From the NCBI GenBank assembly GCA_013388635.1, contig JACAEX010000018.1, forward strand, positions 1-57,797: a stretch of DNA of 57,797 nucleotides, written 5' to 3'. The DNA comes from Syntrophaceae bacterium (lineage in GTDB: Bacteria > Desulfobacterota > BSN033 > UBA1163). The stretch's first letter is position 1. Each line of letters opens with the position of its first letter. Made by a program: the position numbers and the translations under genes. The notes beneath the pieces were generated by a model. That model was given only the letters and a program-made list of their open reading frames with translations, made no database searches and was not told where the DNA came from. Shown here one piece after another: positions 9,249 to 17,362 of this stretch.

Positions 9249-9884
9249 ATGGAGTGGCTCGGTGAGATTGTAAACCAGGTGATCTCGTTAAGAATCCTTC
9301 TGCCCTTCATCCCCTTCTTTGTCGCATTTGACCCTCTCGGGATTCTTCCCGTCTTTGTCTCTCTAACTTCCGATATGACTGAGCGAGAGCGTAAAAGGGT
9401 GGTACGTCAATCGACGCTCACGGCTTTTCTCGTTGGGGTGGGTTTTCTCGGAGCAGGGAGATCGGTTTTTGAGCTCCTCGGTATCACGGTCTCCGACTTC
9501 AAGGTGGCAGGAGGGGTTCTTCTCTTTATCATTGCCATTGTCGATTTAATCTTCCCCGAGAAGACCAGGACTTTTCCCAGAGAGACGTTGGGGGTGGTTC
9601 CGATCGGAATCCCCTTGATCGTGGGACCAGGGGTTCTCACCCTTCTCTTAATGAGCGCTCCAACCTATGGGTACATGGCAACCATTCTTTGCTTTATTTT
9701 TAATCTTCTCATCGTCTGGTTCGTATTCAGCCATTCCTCCCGGATGATGCGATTCTTGAAGGAAGGGGCTACGAAAGGAATTGGCAAGGTCTTTGCTTTA
9801 CTCCTGGCTGCCTTTGCTATGATGATGATCCGAACGGGCATGACGGAGTGGGTAAAGTCACTCATACCGGAGGCAAAAATATAG
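9249..9884 (+). CDS. MarC family integral membrane protein
   Basis: A 211-residue inner-membrane protein with about six hydrophobic segments. The N-terminal LPFIPFFVAFDPLGILPVFVSLT segment and the mid-protein GVVPIGIPLIVGPGVLT segment are characteristic of MarC/YhgN proteins. Their function is not established; despite the name they are not proven multidrug-resistance proteins. ATG 9249 is chosen over TTG 9228, which lies almost inside the upstream terminator. The next gene starts directly after the stop codon, so the two are probably co-transcribed. Confidence 0.88.
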   Translation: MEWLGEIVNQVISLRILLPFIPFFVAFDPLGILPVFVSLTSDMTERERKRVVRQSTLTAFLVGVGFLGAGRSVFELLGITVSDFKVAGGVLLFIIAIVDLIFPEKTRTFPRETLGVVPIGIPLIVGPGVLTLLLMSAPTYGYMATILCFIFNLLIVWFVFSHSSRMMRFLKEGATKGIGKVFALLLAAFAMMMIRTGMTEWVKSLIPEAKI

Positions 9885-10145
9885 ATGGATACCCGCAACA
9901 GCCCAGACAATGAGATGCGAGCAATTCAGGAAAAAAGGATCAAGCAGCTCATCATGGAGTTTCGTAACCCGCAAGGGGCTGTTGCGCTCGCCGAGGAGTA
10001 TCGCCTTACCAGAGAGGAGATCGATCAGATTCTGAGAAGCATACGGAAGGAGGCTGAGGAGAGAAAGATCTTGGATAAGAGACAATTTGATATAAAGACG
10101 ATGCGCTATCTTTCCCTGGAGGAATGGATTAAGGAATACTTTTAA
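9885..10145 (+). CDS. small uncharacterised helical protein
   Basis: An 86-residue, highly charged protein with no signal peptide or membrane segment. I do not recognise the family. Residues about 25-60 look like two or three helices (GAVALAEEYRLTREEIDQILRSI) that could form a helix-turn-helix-like unit, followed by a basic stretch and an aromatic C-terminus (EEWIKEYF). ATG follows the TAG of the MarC gene without any gap, which suggests translational coupling and favours a real gene. A small DNA-binding or regulatory protein is possible, but this is only inferred from the predicted helices. Confidence 0.6.
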   Translation: MDTRNSPDNEMRAIQEKRIKQLIMEFRNPQGAVALAEEYRLTREEIDQILRSIRKEAEERKILDKRQFDIKTMRYLSLEEWIKEYF

Positions 10146-10321
10146 AATGGAAGGATGGATGGCCTTTAACCGATTAGAATGATTCAATAAATTTAATTAT
10201 ACGGAATGCAGAGAAAGCGAGGGGAAAGACCAGGATTCTCACAGGCCGAGACTTGACAATATAGAGATCAGTGATTATTTTTTTTTTGGTTTTTTTTAAA
10301 ATAGATTCTTTTTGACACCAA

Positions 10322-10388
10322 TTGGTTTATTTGCACTCTATATCCGCTGGGATGGGGAGGTTTTTCTGGTGCAAATTGATTAAACCAA
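10322..10388 (+). repeat. split inverted repeat just after a -35-like box
   Basis: TTGGTTTATTTGCAC (10322-10336) is matched in inverse by GTGCAAAT (10369-10376) and TAAACCAA (10381-10388), interrupted by four bases on the 3' side. It could be an RNA stem with a 32-base loop, or a pair of operator half-sites. Confidence 0.45.
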
Positions 10389-10445
10389 GAAAGGAGGATG
10401 GAGAGAGGAGATAGAATCGATCTTCCAAGAAGGTGTTTTCGAAAG

Positions 10446-10471
10446 TTGCCTTCCGGGGTCCGGGAAGGCAA
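10446..10471 (+). repeat. 9-bp hairpin in the intergenic region
   Basis: TTGCCTTCC (10446-10454) pairs perfectly with GGAAGGCAA (10463-10471) around an 8-base loop. No T-run follows, so a simple terminator is unlikely. Confidence 0.5.
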
Positions 10472-10772
10472 TGAAAGAAATCAAAGTTAACTCGTCCTTA
10501 TCATAATCTAAGATAACCCAGTTTAACCCAATACCCCAGATTAACTTCCCCTTTAATTCAAAAAGCCAGGCGCACGTAAAGGCTAAAAATAATTGATTGG
10601 GTCAAGTTTGCTTATACACTATACACAAAAGTGGGGATTTGTTTGATCGTTTTCAGGGCTCCCGCTTTGGCGGGATGGTAGAAAGGTTTCCATGCCAGTG
10701 AGACCCATTAATCTGTTTGAAAAAGGATGAGAAGGATGACAGGACCCGAGAACGGAAAGGAGGTGGGATATC

Positions 10773-10982
10773 ATGAGAAATTTAATCTACCTGATGGTAT
10801 TCCAGATCCTCGTCGGAATCTGGCTCATGGTCTCCCCTTTCGTTCTTGGATATAGGGAGATCACGAGCCTGACGACAAACAACATGATCTTCGGAGCCAT
10901 CGTGCTCATCCTTGGCATTGGGGTGATCTATTACCAGAAACTCTATCCCGGGATCGAGCAGATGACCAAGAAGACTGTCTAA
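10773..10982 (+). CDS. SPW-repeat membrane protein
   Basis: A 69-residue protein with two membrane segments. It carries one clear SPW-type repeat: WLMVSPFVLGY at about 18-28, then a short polar loop with TTNN, then the hydrophobic segment MIFGAIVLILGIGVIYY. SPW-repeat proteins are small bacterial inner-membrane proteins of unknown function, often with two such units; this one has a single unit. AAAGGAGGTG lies 7 bases upstream of ATG and is one of the strongest ribosome-binding sites in the window, suggesting high expression. It stands alone after the long structured leader. Confidence 0.82.
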   Translation: MRNLIYLMVFQILVGIWLMVSPFVLGYREITSLTTNNMIFGAIVLILGIGVIYYQKLYPGIEQMTKKTV

Positions 10983-11305
10983 GGGTTCGCTCCCTTTTAA
11001 ACAAACCGAAGAAAAGGCCTGTTCACTCCTTCCCACCTTTTTCAAACTTTTTTAAGTGTTGGGAGGTGAGTGAATGGTCAATCCGTCCCAATATCAAGGC
11101 AAGAACACCGAGATCCTCCTCATAAAGAACCCCATTTTTCCGTCCCATTTAAAGGGCGATGCTCTCCTAAAGACTTACCCGGTATCGAAGGGCTGGGGCT
11201 CTTCGCTTCGAGAAAGATGCCTCACTGGAAAAGACGTTTCTCACAAAGGGCCTAAGGCCTTCAATCCTATATCCTATTCAAATCAGTTAGGAGGTGACAT
11301 TCCCT
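10983..11305 (+). other. intergenic region before the inositol-phosphate synthase gene
   Basis: A short AGGG/CCCT hairpin followed by TTTT (10982-10998) may end the SPW-repeat transcript. A frame of 81 codons from ATG 11074, preceded by GGGAGGTGAG, overlaps the next gene's start. Its composition does not look like a conserved protein, but a leader peptide cannot be excluded. Confidence 0.4.
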
Positions 11306-12461
11306 ATGGAGAAGATTAGAACAGCTCTGATCGGAGTGGGAAACTGTGCAAGCTCCTTTGTGCAGGGGCGGTTCTACTATAAGGATCCAGATGCAGACAT
11401 TCCTGGCCTGATCACTAAGAACTTCGGTGGTTACCGGGCCTCCGATATTCAATTCGTAGCTGCCTTCGATGTGGATAAGAGGAAGGTTGGGAGGGATCTA
11501 TCCGAGGCCATATTTGCCAAACCGAACTGTACCACCATCTTTCAGAAGGATATTCCGTTTTTAGATTGTCCTGTACAGATGGGGTATGTCATCGACAGCA
11601 TCCCCCTCCATAACGAAGAATTTCCGGAGTCGGCTCGCTTCAAACCACTACCCAATATCTACTCCGACAGGAGAGAAGCGCGCCATCGTTCGAAGCCTTC
11701 GTGAAAAACGGGTTGATGTAGTGGTTAACTACCTGCCGGTGGGCAGTGAGGAGAACACCCTCTTCTATGCCGAATGCTGTCTCGAAGCAGGGTGTGCCTT
11801 TGTGAATGCCATTCCGGTGTTCGTGTCGAAGATTTACGGCGATCGCTTCAAAATGGCTAGGCTTCCCATACTCGGCGATGACATCAAGTCTCAAGTGGGG
11901 GCGACGATCATCCATCGGGTTCTGACCAAGCTCTTTGAAGATAGGGGACAGCCGATCCGGCGGTCCTATCAGCTTAACGTTGGAGGGAACACCGATTTTC
12001 TCAATATGTTGGATCGTGAGCGGTTGAAGAGCAAGAAGATCAGCAAGACTCAGTCCGTACTCAGCCAGATGAACAACGGAGAGATCGATCCCCAAAACCT
12101 CTACATAGGCCCGAGCGACTACGTTCCCTGGTTAAAGGATAACAAGATCTGTTTTTTGAGGATCGAGGCAGAACAGTTTGGTGGGATCCCGATGAATCTG
12201 GAGGTCAGGCTCTCGGTAGAGGATTCTCCCAACTCTGCAGGGGTGATCATGGATGCGGTGCGCGCGGCGAAGGTGGCCTTGGACCGGGGACTTTCCGGCC
12301 CGATTATTGAGGCGAGCGCCTATCTTTTTAAATCACCGGTCCAGCAGTTTGAGGATACGGTGGCCCGGGAGATGTTGAGGCGCTTTGCAGAACCGAGGCT
12401 CTGCGTGACGGAGGCGAGGGATGAACTGTACGTGAGCCCCGGGGGATCGATGGTCGTTTAG
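11306..12461 (+). pseudogene. ino1: myo-inositol-1-phosphate synthase, interrupted by a frameshift
   Basis: The two parts together match the bacterial/actinobacterial-type synthase, which turns glucose 6-phosphate into inositol 1-phosphate with bound NAD. The first frame covers about 119 codons from ATG 11306 (AGGAGGT upstream) with the NAD loop IGVGNCASSFVQG and FVAAFDVDKRKVG. The remainder is in the frame one base later: VVVNYLPVGSEE, AFVNAIPVF, GDDIKSQVGATI, QLNVGGNTDFLNML and DSPNSAGVIMDAVRAAK. The frames switch near 11660-11672, where YSD of the first meets TGEKR of the second. Both sides are otherwise undamaged and the following genes are intact. This could be a recent mutation, a sequencing or assembly slip, or programmed slippage; no slippery heptamer is evident. 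It is the first gene of the glycan operon. Confidence 0.85.
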
Positions 12462-12507
12462 GATGGGACGGTTAAAGAGGGTAAGCATGAGGTAGGGGGG
12501 AATCAAA

Positions 12508-13698
12508 ATGAATATCGCCATGATGTCGGCATGGAATACGGATTCAGGCGTCTCGGTCCACGCTGAGCTGATCGGCCGAGAATGGGTAAGAAGGGGCCAC
12601 CGGCTCCATGTATTCTCCTTTTTCAGTTCCGATTTTCATGGAACGGCTATCGTCGGCGAAGATGAGCAGTACGTGGTCAGGTGTTTTACCACCTCGGGGA
12701 ATCCTAATCCCTATCTCGACCCCCGGCCGATCCTATCCGCAGATTATGATGTCTTCGTGGTTCAGGATCTGGGAATGCTGCCAAAGGATGAGCTGGCCAA
12801 GATATTTCACCACATTCGAAGAAAGGCTGGCACGGTCACGGTGATCCACGATAGCGGGCCCTCTCCGGATCCCTCATTTTACCAATTCGATTGGGACCGG
12901 ATCGTCTGCTTCGATCACCGTTATCAGGCATTCCTCCAGAAGTATCACCCCATCGATAAAATCAGTATCATTCCATTCCCATGTCACCCTTTGCAGAGAG
13001 GGGATCAAAAAGAAGCGAGGGCGAGATTAGGACTTCCCCAGGACAGGAAGATTCTTCTGATCTTCGGACAGAGGGTCAAGGAGCACCTTCCATTGTTACC
13101 CATCATCAGGGAGGTCAATTCCGGCCTTCCCCTCCTTCTTCTTGTCGTCTCCGAAAAGGATCTGGACGAATTGCGAGGGGTGGAAGGAATCGACATGGAG
13201 ATCAGAGAGGAGACTCCTCCCATTGAGTTGCTTTATCGTTATCTTCATGCCTCAGATGTTTTGATCCTTCATCGAAACCCCTGTGAGGGTGTGGTGGTCT
13301 CGAGCGCTGCCTTCCAGTGTCTGGGCTCAGGGTGTCCGATCTTGGCTTCGAACTCGACGTTCTTCAACACCCTTGGAGAGGCGGTGGTCACCTACTCAGA
13401 TCCGAAGGAATTTAAGGAATTGCTTCTCGACATCCTCCATAAAGGGGTAAGGTATCAGACTTCCCAAGAGGCCTTAGAAGAGTTCATCAAGAGGAATTCC
13501 GCCGAGGTCGTGGCGAAGCGGTATCTCGACCTTTTTGAAGCCATCCGCGAAGAGAGAAAGGAGGCAAGGCTCTATCAGCTATCTCGCATCGTCGGAGCGG
13601 CGGAGCCGATTTCCGCTGAACTGGTCAGAGAGAAGTTCTCAGTTCCTTCAATAACAGGTTTTCAGGAGTCTCAGAAAGAGAGGCTCCAGCCGCATTAG
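12508..13698 (+). CDS. GT-B glycosyltransferase (family 4-like), paralogue 1
   Basis: A 396-residue cytoplasmic glycosyltransferase with two Rossmann domains. The N-terminal acceptor half begins NIAMMSAWNTDSGVSVHAELIGREW, a GT4-style start seen in two further genes of this operon (15387 and 18325). The C-terminal donor half has YRYLHASDVLILHR and CEGVVVSSAAFQCLGSGCPILA, corresponding to the EX7E region, but with the second Glu replaced. It should transfer a sugar from a nucleotide donor. Mannose is plausible from the GH130 and cupin neighbours, but not shown. The C-terminal 50 residues are a charged extension. GGTAGGGGGG precedes ATG, and the gene follows the inositol-phosphate synthase gene by 46 bases. 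Confidence 0.82.
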   Translation: MNIAMMSAWNTDSGVSVHAELIGREWVRRGHRLHVFSFFSSDFHGTAIVGEDEQYVVRCFTTSGNPNPYLDPRPILSADYDVFVVQDLGMLPKDELAKIFHHIRRKAGTVTVIHDSGPSPDPSFYQFDWDRIVCFDHRYQAFLQKYHPIDKISIIPFPCHPLQRGDQKEARARLGLPQDRKILLIFGQRVKEHLPLLPIIREVNSGLPLLLLVVSEKDLDELRGVEGIDMEIREETPPIELLYRYLHASDVLILHRNPCEGVVVSSAAFQCLGSGCPILASNSTFFNTLGEAVVTYSDPKEFKELLLDILHKGVRYQTSQEALEEFIKRNSAEVVAKRYLDLFEAIREERKEARLYQLSRIVGAAEPISAELVREKFSVPSITGFQESQKERLQPH

Positions 13699-13738
13699 CG
13701 GGATCCATGCCTCCTTATGAAAGAAGGAGGTGAGGGAG

Positions 13739-15064
13739 ATGATCTCTTTTGTATCCACATTTCCGCCTGCGATGTGCGGGATTGGAACCTATACCAAATA
13801 TTTGACCAGTTGTATTCAAGGAGATCAATGGAGTGTGATTGCCTTTCAACCTGACGAGTTTTCCACAGGTGACGGAAATTTCGGGATGGATAAAGATCGA
13901 AGGGTAGATTACTGGATATCCCTTGAAAATCCTTCACTACCCCCCTGGCCGATAGGTGATGTCTTGTGGTTTCAGCACTCGTTTGGGATGTGGGGCAGGG
14001 TGAATACCCAGTTCCTGAGATTGATCGAAGAGGCACGGTCCAGGGGAAAAAAGGTGGGCGCAAGTTTCCATACGATCCATTTCGAATCGGAGGAGACCCC
14101 ATGGGGCATGCAGAAAAAAGAGGTGGACCTTCTCAGAGAGGCCTTGCCCCTTTTGGACTTTGTCACGGTCTTTACGATCGGGGCACGACGTGCGGTGATC
14201 GACGCCTTTCCGGGTTACAGTGAGAAGGTCCTGGTTTTGAGACATGGGGTCCATCAATATCCCAAAATAACTAAGGAGTATGCGAGGGAGAAGCTTTTCA
14301 ACTACCTTTCTCAATTGCCTTCCATCCCTCCCCATGAGAAGATCAGGTTAAGCGGGATCGAGAAATCTTTGGTTAAGGGAAGTACGGTTTTGCTCGGGAA
14401 TTATGGCTTTATCACACAGGACAAGGATCCGATCCAGCTCTATGAAATAGGAATGGAGGTTCGGAAGAGGCTTCCAAGACAGAGGGAGGTCACCCTTTTT
14501 GTCGGGAAGATACAGGAGAGAAAGGATAAGAAGAGGGAGGTCTGTCTTCCAATCTTGGAAAAATTGAAATCGATTCACGACGGGAAGGAGAATCTGTTCT
14601 ACGAAGACTTTATACCCGAGAAGATATTTCCTTTCGCTTTCAGGGCATTGGACGTCGCCGTATTCTGGTGCAACAATGCCACTCAGTCAGGCAGGATGGC
14701 CCATGCCCAGGGGACAGGGGTAGCGATTGCTGGTCGAAAGCTGGAGGGGATCGGAGAAACCCTGGAACTTTCGAATCTTCCGGCCCTTAGCAATCTGGAT
14801 GAGCTGGCTGGTAAGATTGCAGAGATTGTGAGGGAGCCCAAACTCGAGGAGCGAATGGAAGAGCAAAGCCGAAGATATGCGGACCGCTACTCCTTTTACA
14901 ACCAGGCAAAAAAACACCTGATGGTGGAGCAAGCGATCAGGAGCGGAGCAAGGCTTCCAGTTTTGGATGGAGAGGTGGAAAATGACATCCATACTCGAAA
15001 GATTGGCCATTGGGGATATAGGCGATTTGGAACACCCGGAGAAAGGGTTGGGATCAGTGCTTAA
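13739..15064 (+). CDS. GT-B glycosyltransferase (family 4-like), divergent member
   Basis: A 441-residue protein starting MISFVSTFPPAMCGIGTYTKYL, the typical first strand and glycine loop of GT4 enzymes. Middle motifs include WFQHSFGMWG and GASFHTIHFESEETPWG. The donor-side half contains LLGNYGFITQDKDPIQLYE, TLFVGKI and a C-terminal helix region after ALSNLDELAGKIAEI. It differs clearly from the other three transferases of the operon and probably makes a different linkage or uses another acceptor. ATG 13739 is chosen over GTG 13730 because AAGGAGG lies 8 bases upstream. Its 3' end overlaps the phosphatase gene by 83 bases, implying coupled expression. Donor and acceptor cannot be told from sequence. 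Confidence 0.8.
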   Translation: MISFVSTFPPAMCGIGTYTKYLTSCIQGDQWSVIAFQPDEFSTGDGNFGMDKDRRVDYWISLENPSLPPWPIGDVLWFQHSFGMWGRVNTQFLRLIEEARSRGKKVGASFHTIHFESEETPWGMQKKEVDLLREALPLLDFVTVFTIGARRAVIDAFPGYSEKVLVLRHGVHQYPKITKEYAREKLFNYLSQLPSIPPHEKIRLSGIEKSLVKGSTVLLGNYGFITQDKDPIQLYEIGMEVRKRLPRQREVTLFVGKIQERKDKKREVCLPILEKLKSIHDGKENLFYEDFIPEKIFPFAFRALDVAVFWCNNATQSGRMAHAQGTGVAIAGRKLEGIGETLELSNLPALSNLDELAGKIAEIVREPKLEERMEEQSRRYADRYSFYNQAKKHLMVEQAIRSGARLPVLDGEVENDIHTRKIGHWGYRRFGTPGERVGISA

Positions 15065-15377
15065 CGTTGCCGAGGAGGTTGAGGTAAGTCCTCCAAACCT
15101 GAAGTACCACAAGATCCCTCTCAGGGATGGTATTCCCATACCGCCTGAAAGGATGCGGGAGGCCTTGGAATGGATCCGAGAGCACATTGTTAGGGAGAAG
15201 GTCCTCGTAGCCTGTCACTACGGGGTTGGGAGATCGGCATCGATCATAATTGGATACCTCTGTAGCATTGGCTTTGGATATCAAGAGGCCCTTGATTTCG
15301 TCTCCTCAAAAAGAGCAGGGGTGAACCCCATCCCTGGCCTCGAAGAGACGATCAGGAAGAGCTTTAACCATACTTAG
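14982..15377 (+). CDS. dual-specificity-type protein/phospho-sugar phosphatase
   Basis: A 131-residue cysteine phosphatase. The P-loop is CHYGVGRS, giving Cys78 and Arg84 of C-x5-R, with Asp49 in PLRDG positioned as the general acid. The fold start (LERLAIGDIGDLEH) is typical of small dual-specificity phosphatases. The usual His before the Cys is replaced by Ala. In this family, substrates range from phosphoproteins to inositol phosphates, phospholipids and phospho-sugars. Given an inositol-phosphate synthase and glycosyltransferases in the same operon, dephosphorylation of a phosphorylated sugar or inositol intermediate is as likely as protein dephosphorylation; this is inference. ATG 14982 is preferred over ATG 14967 because GGAGAGGTGG lies just upstream. 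Confidence 0.85.
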   Translation: MTSILERLAIGDIGDLEHPEKGLGSVLNVAEEVEVSPPNLKYHKIPLRDGIPIPPERMREALEWIREHIVREKVLVACHYGVGRSASIIIGYLCSIGFGYQEALDFVSSKRAGVNPIPGLEETIRKSFNHT

Positions 15378-15386
15378 GAGGTAGAA

Positions 15387-16442
15387 ATGCATATTGCTAT
15401 GATGACCGCCTGGAACACCGATTCAGGAGTGGCCGTTCATGCCGAGCCCATTGGCAGGGCCTGGCGAGAGATGGGACATGATGTGACCATATTCAGCCAT
15501 GTCTCCCATGATTATCATGGAGAGGGCTTCACCCGCAAGGATGAGGATTTTGTCATCCGATGCCTGGGCACCCAGCGGTCCAACTTCCTCGACCCCCGTC
15601 CTATCCTGACCACGGACTTCGATATCTTGGTCGTCCAGGATCTGAGGATGCTTCCGGTGGAGAATTTGGCCAGGATCTTCCCGCTGGTCAGAAATCGAGC
15701 GAGGACCGTTCATGTCGTCCACGAAAATAGACTTCCAGAGGAACCCTGGTTTTACCAGTTCAGTTGGGACGGGGTGGTCTATTTCGATGAAAGGCAAGAT
15801 TTTTTAAAGGAGGTCTATCCCAAGGCCAAACTGATTCCGTTTCCCTGCTTTCCCATCAGGAGAGGGGATCAAAAGGAAGCCAGAAAGAAGCTGAACCTTC
15901 CGTTGGATAAGAAGATCATTTACATTTTCTGTCATAGGGGGTACGAACCGTTTCTGCGGGATCTCCCCGAGGAGTTAAAGGGCCAGGCCCTTCTCCTCTT
16001 TGTCGTCCCTCCCAATTACCAGATGGTGGAGAAAGGAAGGATCCCGCCATGGATGATCATCCGGGAGGAAAAGGTCCTTTCCGAAGAGAGGTTTGACGAT
16101 TATCTCCATGCATCGGATGTGGTGGTTCTTCATAAATTTCAGAGCCTTCATCTCGGGGTGGTCTCCTCGACGGCATTTCAAGCCCTGGGAGCAGGATGTC
16201 CTATCCTTGTCCCAGGCCTATCGGACTATTTCAGACCCCTCGAAAACGAAGTGCTTCATTACCACGATGTTCACGATCTGGGTGAACAACTGATCGGCCT
16301 CCTTCTGAGAGACGGGGAGAAGAGAAGGGCCGTGATTGACCAGGCTGACGGTTTTTGTTCAGTCAACTCACCCCAGATCATTGCCAAGCGTTTTATCGAT
16401 TTCTTTGTGGAGATAGGGAGGCCTGCCTGGAGACATCCATGA
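15387..16442 (+). CDS. GT-B glycosyltransferase (family 4-like), paralogue 2
   Basis: A 351-residue paralogue of the transferase at 12508. The N-terminus HIAMMTAWNTDSGVAVHAEPIGRAW and the segment LDPRPILTTDFDILVVQDLRMLP are shared almost word for word. The donor region reads DYLHASDVVVLHK, then LHLGVVSSTAFQALGAGCPIL: the Glu that opens the EX7E motif in paralogues 1 and 3 is missing here. It may therefore use a different donor, be slow, or act as a non-catalytic partner. It lacks the C-terminal extensions of its sister genes. TTAGGAGG lies 6 bases upstream of ATG. The stop codon overlaps the next start as ATGA, so translation of the GH130 gene is probably coupled. Confidence 0.8.
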   Translation: MHIAMMTAWNTDSGVAVHAEPIGRAWREMGHDVTIFSHVSHDYHGEGFTRKDEDFVIRCLGTQRSNFLDPRPILTTDFDILVVQDLRMLPVENLARIFPLVRNRARTVHVVHENRLPEEPWFYQFSWDGVVYFDERQDFLKEVYPKAKLIPFPCFPIRRGDQKEARKKLNLPLDKKIIYIFCHRGYEPFLRDLPEELKGQALLLFVVPPNYQMVEKGRIPPWMIIREEKVLSEERFDDYLHASDVVVLHKFQSLHLGVVSSTAFQALGAGCPILVPGLSDYFRPLENEVLHYHDVHDLGEQLIGLLLRDGEKRRAVIDQADGFCSVNSPQIIAKRFIDFFVEIGRPAWRHP

Positions 16443-17362
16443 GCCAGAACACTTTTCCTATTGGACCGTTTACGGACTACGAAAAGAATCCGATCCTGAG
16501 GCCAAGCCGCGGGTTTCAGTCAAAGCGCCTCTACAACCCCTCTGTGTTGAAGGAAGGGGAGAGGTTCTTGATGGTTTACCGAGCCGAAACCGATGATGGT
16601 CTCACCGGTCGGATCGGTCTGGCCGAGAGTCAGGATGGGTTTCACTTCACCTGCCATGAAGAACCGGTTCTAACACCAGGTGAGGATTTCGACAGAGGAG
16701 GGTGTGAGGACCCGAGGATTGTGAAGCTGGACGGAGTTTATTACCTGACCTACGTGGGGAATAGTCAAAGGTACCATGTTTCCAATATCTGTATAGCCAC
16801 GTCAAAGGACCTTTTGAACTGGAGAAAATTAGGTTCAGTTTTACCTCCGAGGCCTAAGGGATGGAACAGCGGGCAGTTGAAGGCAGGTGTCATCGTGCCT
16901 GAAAAGATCGACGGGAAATATGTCATGTATTTTATGGGCGAGGAAAGACCCTGGACCTCTGCGATAGGCATCGCTTGCTCCGAGGATCTCCTTCATTGGA
17001 TAGAGCCTCTGGAAGGGCCCATCCTTTCGCCTCGGCCCGGATATTTCGACAGCCAAGGCATTGAACCCGGTCCAACCCCTGTAGTCCTCAATGAGGGAAT
17101 CCTTCTGATCTACAACGGGTGGGGAAGTGACTGCATCTACAGACCATCTGGCGCTCTCTTTTCAAAGGAAGATCCCGCGAAGCTTCTCTGGAGAGCGGAT
17201 CAGCCCCTTCTGGAGCTATCGAGAGATTATGGAGGTCAATTCGGAGAAGGGAACCATTGTGTGGCTGAGGGGTTGGTGAAAGTCGAAAATCAGTGGCTTC
17301 TCTATTACGGCGCAGCGGATCGGTTTACGTGTCTGGCCACCTGGAAGGAGGCGAGCCGATGA
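16439..17362 (+). CDS. GH130 family protein (beta-mannoside phosphorylase-like), copy 1
   Basis: A 307-residue five-bladed beta-propeller protein of family GH130, whose known members are mostly phosphorylases cleaving beta-mannosides with phosphate to release mannose 1-phosphate, plus some hydrolases. Visible family features are YNPSVLKEGERFLMVYRAE (about 32-50), SQDGFHF, the conserved GGCEDPRIVKLDGVYYLTY around residues 87-105, and IYNGWGSDCIYRPSGALF towards the C-terminus. There is no signal peptide, so it works in the cytoplasm. The ATG overlaps the TGA of the previous transferase gene, and the TGA overlaps the next GH130 start. Running in the synthetic direction it could build mannosides from mannose 1-phosphate. 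The subfamily, and hence the linkage, cannot be fixed by eye. Confidence 0.85.
   Translation: MSQNTFPIGPFTDYEKNPILRPSRGFQSKRLYNPSVLKEGERFLMVYRAETDDGLTGRIGLAESQDGFHFTCHEEPVLTPGEDFDRGGCEDPRIVKLDGVYYLTYVGNSQRYHVSNICIATSKDLLNWRKLGSVLPPRPKGWNSGQLKAGVIVPEKIDGKYVMYFMGEERPWTSAIGIACSEDLLHWIEPLEGPILSPRPGYFDSQGIEPGPTPVVLNEGILLIYNGWGSDCIYRPSGALFSKEDPAKLLWRADQPLLELSRDYGGQFGEGNHCVAEGLVKVENQWLLYYGAADRFTCLATWKEASR

Larger units (their letters stand above)
10146..10772 (+). other. 627-base intergenic region rich in hairpins and candidate promoters
   Basis: No protein gene is supported. The region begins with a T-tract (about 10278-10298) and holds TTGACA at 10312-10317, a split inverted repeat (10322-10388), a 9-bp hairpin (10446-10471) and a 6-bp hairpin TCCCGC/GCGGGA with a TTTG loop (10660-10675). 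The spacing would suit a small non-coding RNA or a regulated long leader for the SPW-repeat gene. It matches no riboswitch or RNA family that I recognise. Confidence 0.5.

Noticed and set aside
11074-11319. 81-codon frame with a good ribosome-binding site before the inositol-phosphate synthase gene
   Set aside because: It overlaps the next gene's start, and the protein has no conserved look. A leader peptide remains possible, so it is only mentioned in the intergenic entry.
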